Positions 27,949 to 29,879 of a stretch of 29,879 bases of DNA are shown in pieces. Source of the DNA: Heterostelium multicystogenum (taxonomy: Eukaryota > Evosea > Eumycetozoa > Acytosteliales > Acytosteliaceae). The DNA is taken from positions 1 to 29,879 of the forward strand of contig RCNN01000579.1 of the NCBI GenBank assembly GCA_003667245.1, read 5' to 3'. The first letter of the stretch is position 1; every line of letters begins with the position of its first letter. The position numbers were made by a program, and so were the translations under genes. The notes beneath the pieces were generated by a model. That model made no database searches and was not told the DNA's origin. It saw only the letters and a program-made list of their open reading frames with translations.

Positions 27949-28827
27949 ATGACTCCCACAGCCCCGCCACATCGCCGCCTGCGTAGCCTTCGACGACGGC
28001 GCCGGAGTCCTCCTGGCAATCCTCATGCGCTCCGGCGGCACCCTGTTAGTGCTAGCGATACTGGTCCTATACCAACGCCAAAACCTCCGCCTCCCCCTAG
28101 GCGCCTGGCGCTGGCAAGTCCTCCTGGGCCTGCTCATCGCCACCCAAAGCCTCTGCCTCTACTCCGCCGTTGCCCGCGTGCCGGTAGCGCTGGCCTTACT
28201 GGTCGCCAACGTCTTCCCTATCCTGCTGGCCCTGCTCACCTGGGCACTCGGCGGCCCACGCCCCACCGCACGCACCGCCTTGCTGATGGGCCTGATTCTG
28301 GTGGGCCTGGTGTTTGTGCTGGACGTACCCGGCCGTCTCTCCGCCAACACCACCCTCGGCCCGGAATGGCTGGTCGGCGTCTCCCTGGCCTTTTGCGCCG
28401 CGTTCGTATTCGCCTGCGCGCTGTGGATCACCGACCACAAGCTGTCTCAGGTGCGCGGTTCAGTGCGCAGTCTGCTGACGATTTTTATCGTGTTCAGCAG
28501 CGTCAATCTCGCGGGCTTGAGCGGTGCGCTTGTCGATGGCCTGAACCTGCCGGCCACCAGTACCGGTTGGCTGGCACTGGCCACGTTGGTGGTGTTGTAT
28601 GGCACGGGTTTATCGTGCTGTTCATTTCGGTGCCGCGCCTGGATATGCCGCGTAATGCACCGGTGATGAACATTGAGCCGCTGGCGACGTTGTTGATGGG
28701 CTGGATCGTGCTCGACCAGATGCTCAGCGCCGGCCAGGTGGTGGGCGGGTGATTGTTGGTGACGGGGATTGTGCTGCTGACGTATCGCAAGTCGCCCCAG
28801 CCGGTCGTCAAGGCTCAGGCTGCGTAG
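27949..28827 (+). CDS. EamA/DMT-type transporter, frameshifted
   Basis: Ten-helix drug/metabolite transporter of the EamA group. Clear segments are RSGGTLLVLAILVLYQRQNL, WQVLLGLLIATQSLCLYSAV, VALALLVANVFPILLALLTW, LLMGLILVGLVFVLDVPGRL, VSLAFCAAFVFACALWITDH and LATLLMGWIVLDQMLSAGQV, ending LLVTGIVLLTYRKSPQPVVK. There is a shift near 28610 and an in-frame TGA at 28750 inside conserved text; a further shift is likely near 27975. The first helix is shorter than usual and lies directly against the AT-rich island, so the 5' end may be damaged. Start ATG 27949 is the best guess. The exported substrate is unknown. Confidence 0.75.
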
Positions 28828-28844
28828 GTCGAGAGGCGAATCGG

Positions 28845-28883
28845 AAAAGGGACGGATCTTTTCAGATCAGTCCGTCCCTTTTT
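28845..28883. terminator. Rho-independent terminator after the EamA gene
   Basis: A 12-bp perfect stem, aaaagggacgga (28845-28856) with tccgtccctttt (28871-28882), has a 14-base loop and a T run. The A run on the other side would also let it end transcripts of the minus-strand genes at 28916-29651. Confidence 0.92.
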
Positions 28884-28915
28884 ACTGCCGGGCGTGGGGA
28901 AATTCCTGCCATCCT

Positions 28916-29159
28916 TCAACCAATCGGCTCGAACCGCCGCCGCTTCAGGAACAACCCCACCCCCAGTGCAACGGCAAAGATCGACAGCAGCCCCAGGTCA
29001 AACCCAAACAAACGGATTTGGCTCACAGCCACGCAGCCGACCGCCCCGATTCGCTACCAACAGCACCCCTAGCCATTTGCGAAGCGGGTACGACTTGATA
29101 AACCGATCAAGCAGAAAGAACAGCACCAGAGCAACGACCAGCTGAGTAATGTCAGACAT
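28916..29159 (-). CDS. Small two-helix membrane protein, about 80 residues, one frameshift
   Basis: It starts at 29159 with MSDITQLVVALVLFFLLDRF and IKSYPLRKWLGVLLVA. After one shift near 29050 it continues GAVGCVAVSQIRLFGFDLGL and LSIFAVALGVGLFLKRRRFE, ending PIG with the stop at 28916-28918. Two or three hydrophobic helices and a positively charged tail. The start lies 12 bases from the stop of the upstream gene (29172), so they are probably one operon. No family recognised. Confidence 0.7.
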
Positions 29160-29171
29160 GTATTTCTCCCG

Positions 29172-29651
29172 TCAGGTCTTGATGATCAGTGTCGAGGCGC
29201 TGCGCTGCGGGCCGATGCCGCCGTTCACCTGCGCTTCGATGCTGACCAGTATGTCGCCTGCATGATAGGTGGGCAGGTGTCATTCACGTACATGCGCACT
29301 CCGGCGCCGACAGGGGCGCCCACGTAAGGGGACGCTAAGTAAGAGGTGGCGCCAGCGAAGGCCGAGGCCGCAAGGTTGGCGATTTTGGTGCGTTGGGCGT
29401 TGAGCACGTCGCCCTGTTGCCGGGTCAGCGGCTTGGAGATGCCGATCATCATCAGGCACGGCAGGTTTTTTGGCCAGCATCTTGTCGTACACCTCGACGA
29501 CTTTGCGGTTGACCTCGTAGTGGGCGCTTTTCGCTTCGCCAAAATGCAGCTCGCCCAGGCGTCCGCGTTCGCTGTCGGTGAGGGTGATCTGCGAGACGTT
29601 GAACACGATCCCGTGATTGCCCATGTATTGGAAAGTCCCTTCGAACTTCAT
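29172..29651 (-). CDS. Hypothetical protein, about 160 residues, frameshifted
   Basis: The start at 29651 (MKFEGTFQYMGNHGIVFNVS) is preferred over an ATG three codons upstream because aagga has proper spacing only to it. It continues as ITLTDSERGRLGELHFGEAK and YEVNRKVVEVYDKMLAK, then, after a shift near 29468, LMMIGISKPLTRQQGDVLNA, FAGATSYLASPYVGAPVGAG and, after another near 29275, GDILVSIEAQVNGGIGPQRS and TLIIKT. It is soluble, mixed alpha/beta and Gly-rich towards the end. I know no family. The remaining 228 bases to the window end show no clear gene. Confidence 0.65.
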
Positions 29652-29879
29652 CGCACGCATCCTTTCGAGCCAAAGGCGGGGATTGTCTAGAAGGCGCGCG
29701 CCGGATTCAAATCATTTCACCTGGCTGGCAAGGTGTGTTGCGCGCCGTAAGGTGCTGACGGACATAATAATTGTCGAATTCGGTGCTTTCGACGAACTAC
29801 CCTGCGATTCTACGAACCCGGCCGCTATTCTATCTCCGCGAGATGCCGGAAATGGCCGCCGGCTATCTTCCTCGAAAGA

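Noticed and set aside
27672..27952. Short AT-rich open frames before the EamA gene
   Set aside because: They have no ribosome binding site, low-complexity composition and overlapping alternatives, so there is no support for coding.

Overview
The window looks like chromosomal DNA of a Pseudomonas of the P. fluorescens group. The reasons are: uvrB facing away from an aromatic amino acid aminotransferase (as I recall for P. aeruginosa PAO1), fluorescens-type REP doublets (tgtgggagc ... gcgatagcggtgggtcag ... gctcccaca), high-GC codon use outside two islands, and close protein resemblance to Pseudomonas families.

Sequence quality dominates the reading. Most genes are cut by single-base insertions or deletions, often in short homopolymers; uvrB alone has five and the aldehyde dehydrogenase several. 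Paired +1/-1 shifts that restore the frame, and long well-conserved protein on both sides of each shift, point to an uncorrected draft sequence rather than mass gene decay. Such genes are given here at full extent as CDS, with the breaks described. Protein fragments were read by eye across frames, so exact breakpoints are approximate.

Layout. 1-3608: uvrB (-) and aminotransferase (+), closed by a strong terminator. 3639-5330: a REP doublet, two small membrane-protein genes and an unusual array in which the 3' end of one of them recurs together with REP doublets. 5339-7718: a PtrR-like LysR regulator divergent from a Sad-type succinate semialdehyde dehydrogenase. 7753-11640: a TetR regulator, paired operator-like sites, an O-methyltransferase, a YhhS-like MFS exporter and a YeeE/YedE sulfur transporter. 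11698-13094: a P-loop protein, a small hypothetical protein and a small cytochrome c. 13157-17177: a McrBC-like (DUF2357 nuclease plus McrB-type AAA+) restriction operon of lower GC. 17213-19885: HSL-type esterase, TspO, a hypothetical protein and a lipoprotein, all (-). 19990-21686: small conserved Pseudomonas genes with a large inverted-repeat element and a 186-bp direct duplication. 21855-27948: an AT-rich island with a very large NTPase/helical-repeat/nuclease protein (about 1,340 residues) and a membrane coiled-coil protein. 27949-29651: an EamA transporter, a small membrane protein and a hypothetical protein.

The two low-GC blocks (13157-17177 and about 21850-27940) are the accessory, probably anti-invader content. 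The McrBC-like operon is a modification-dependent restriction candidate. The single large ATPase-nuclease protein is the best candidate for a poorly described defence system.
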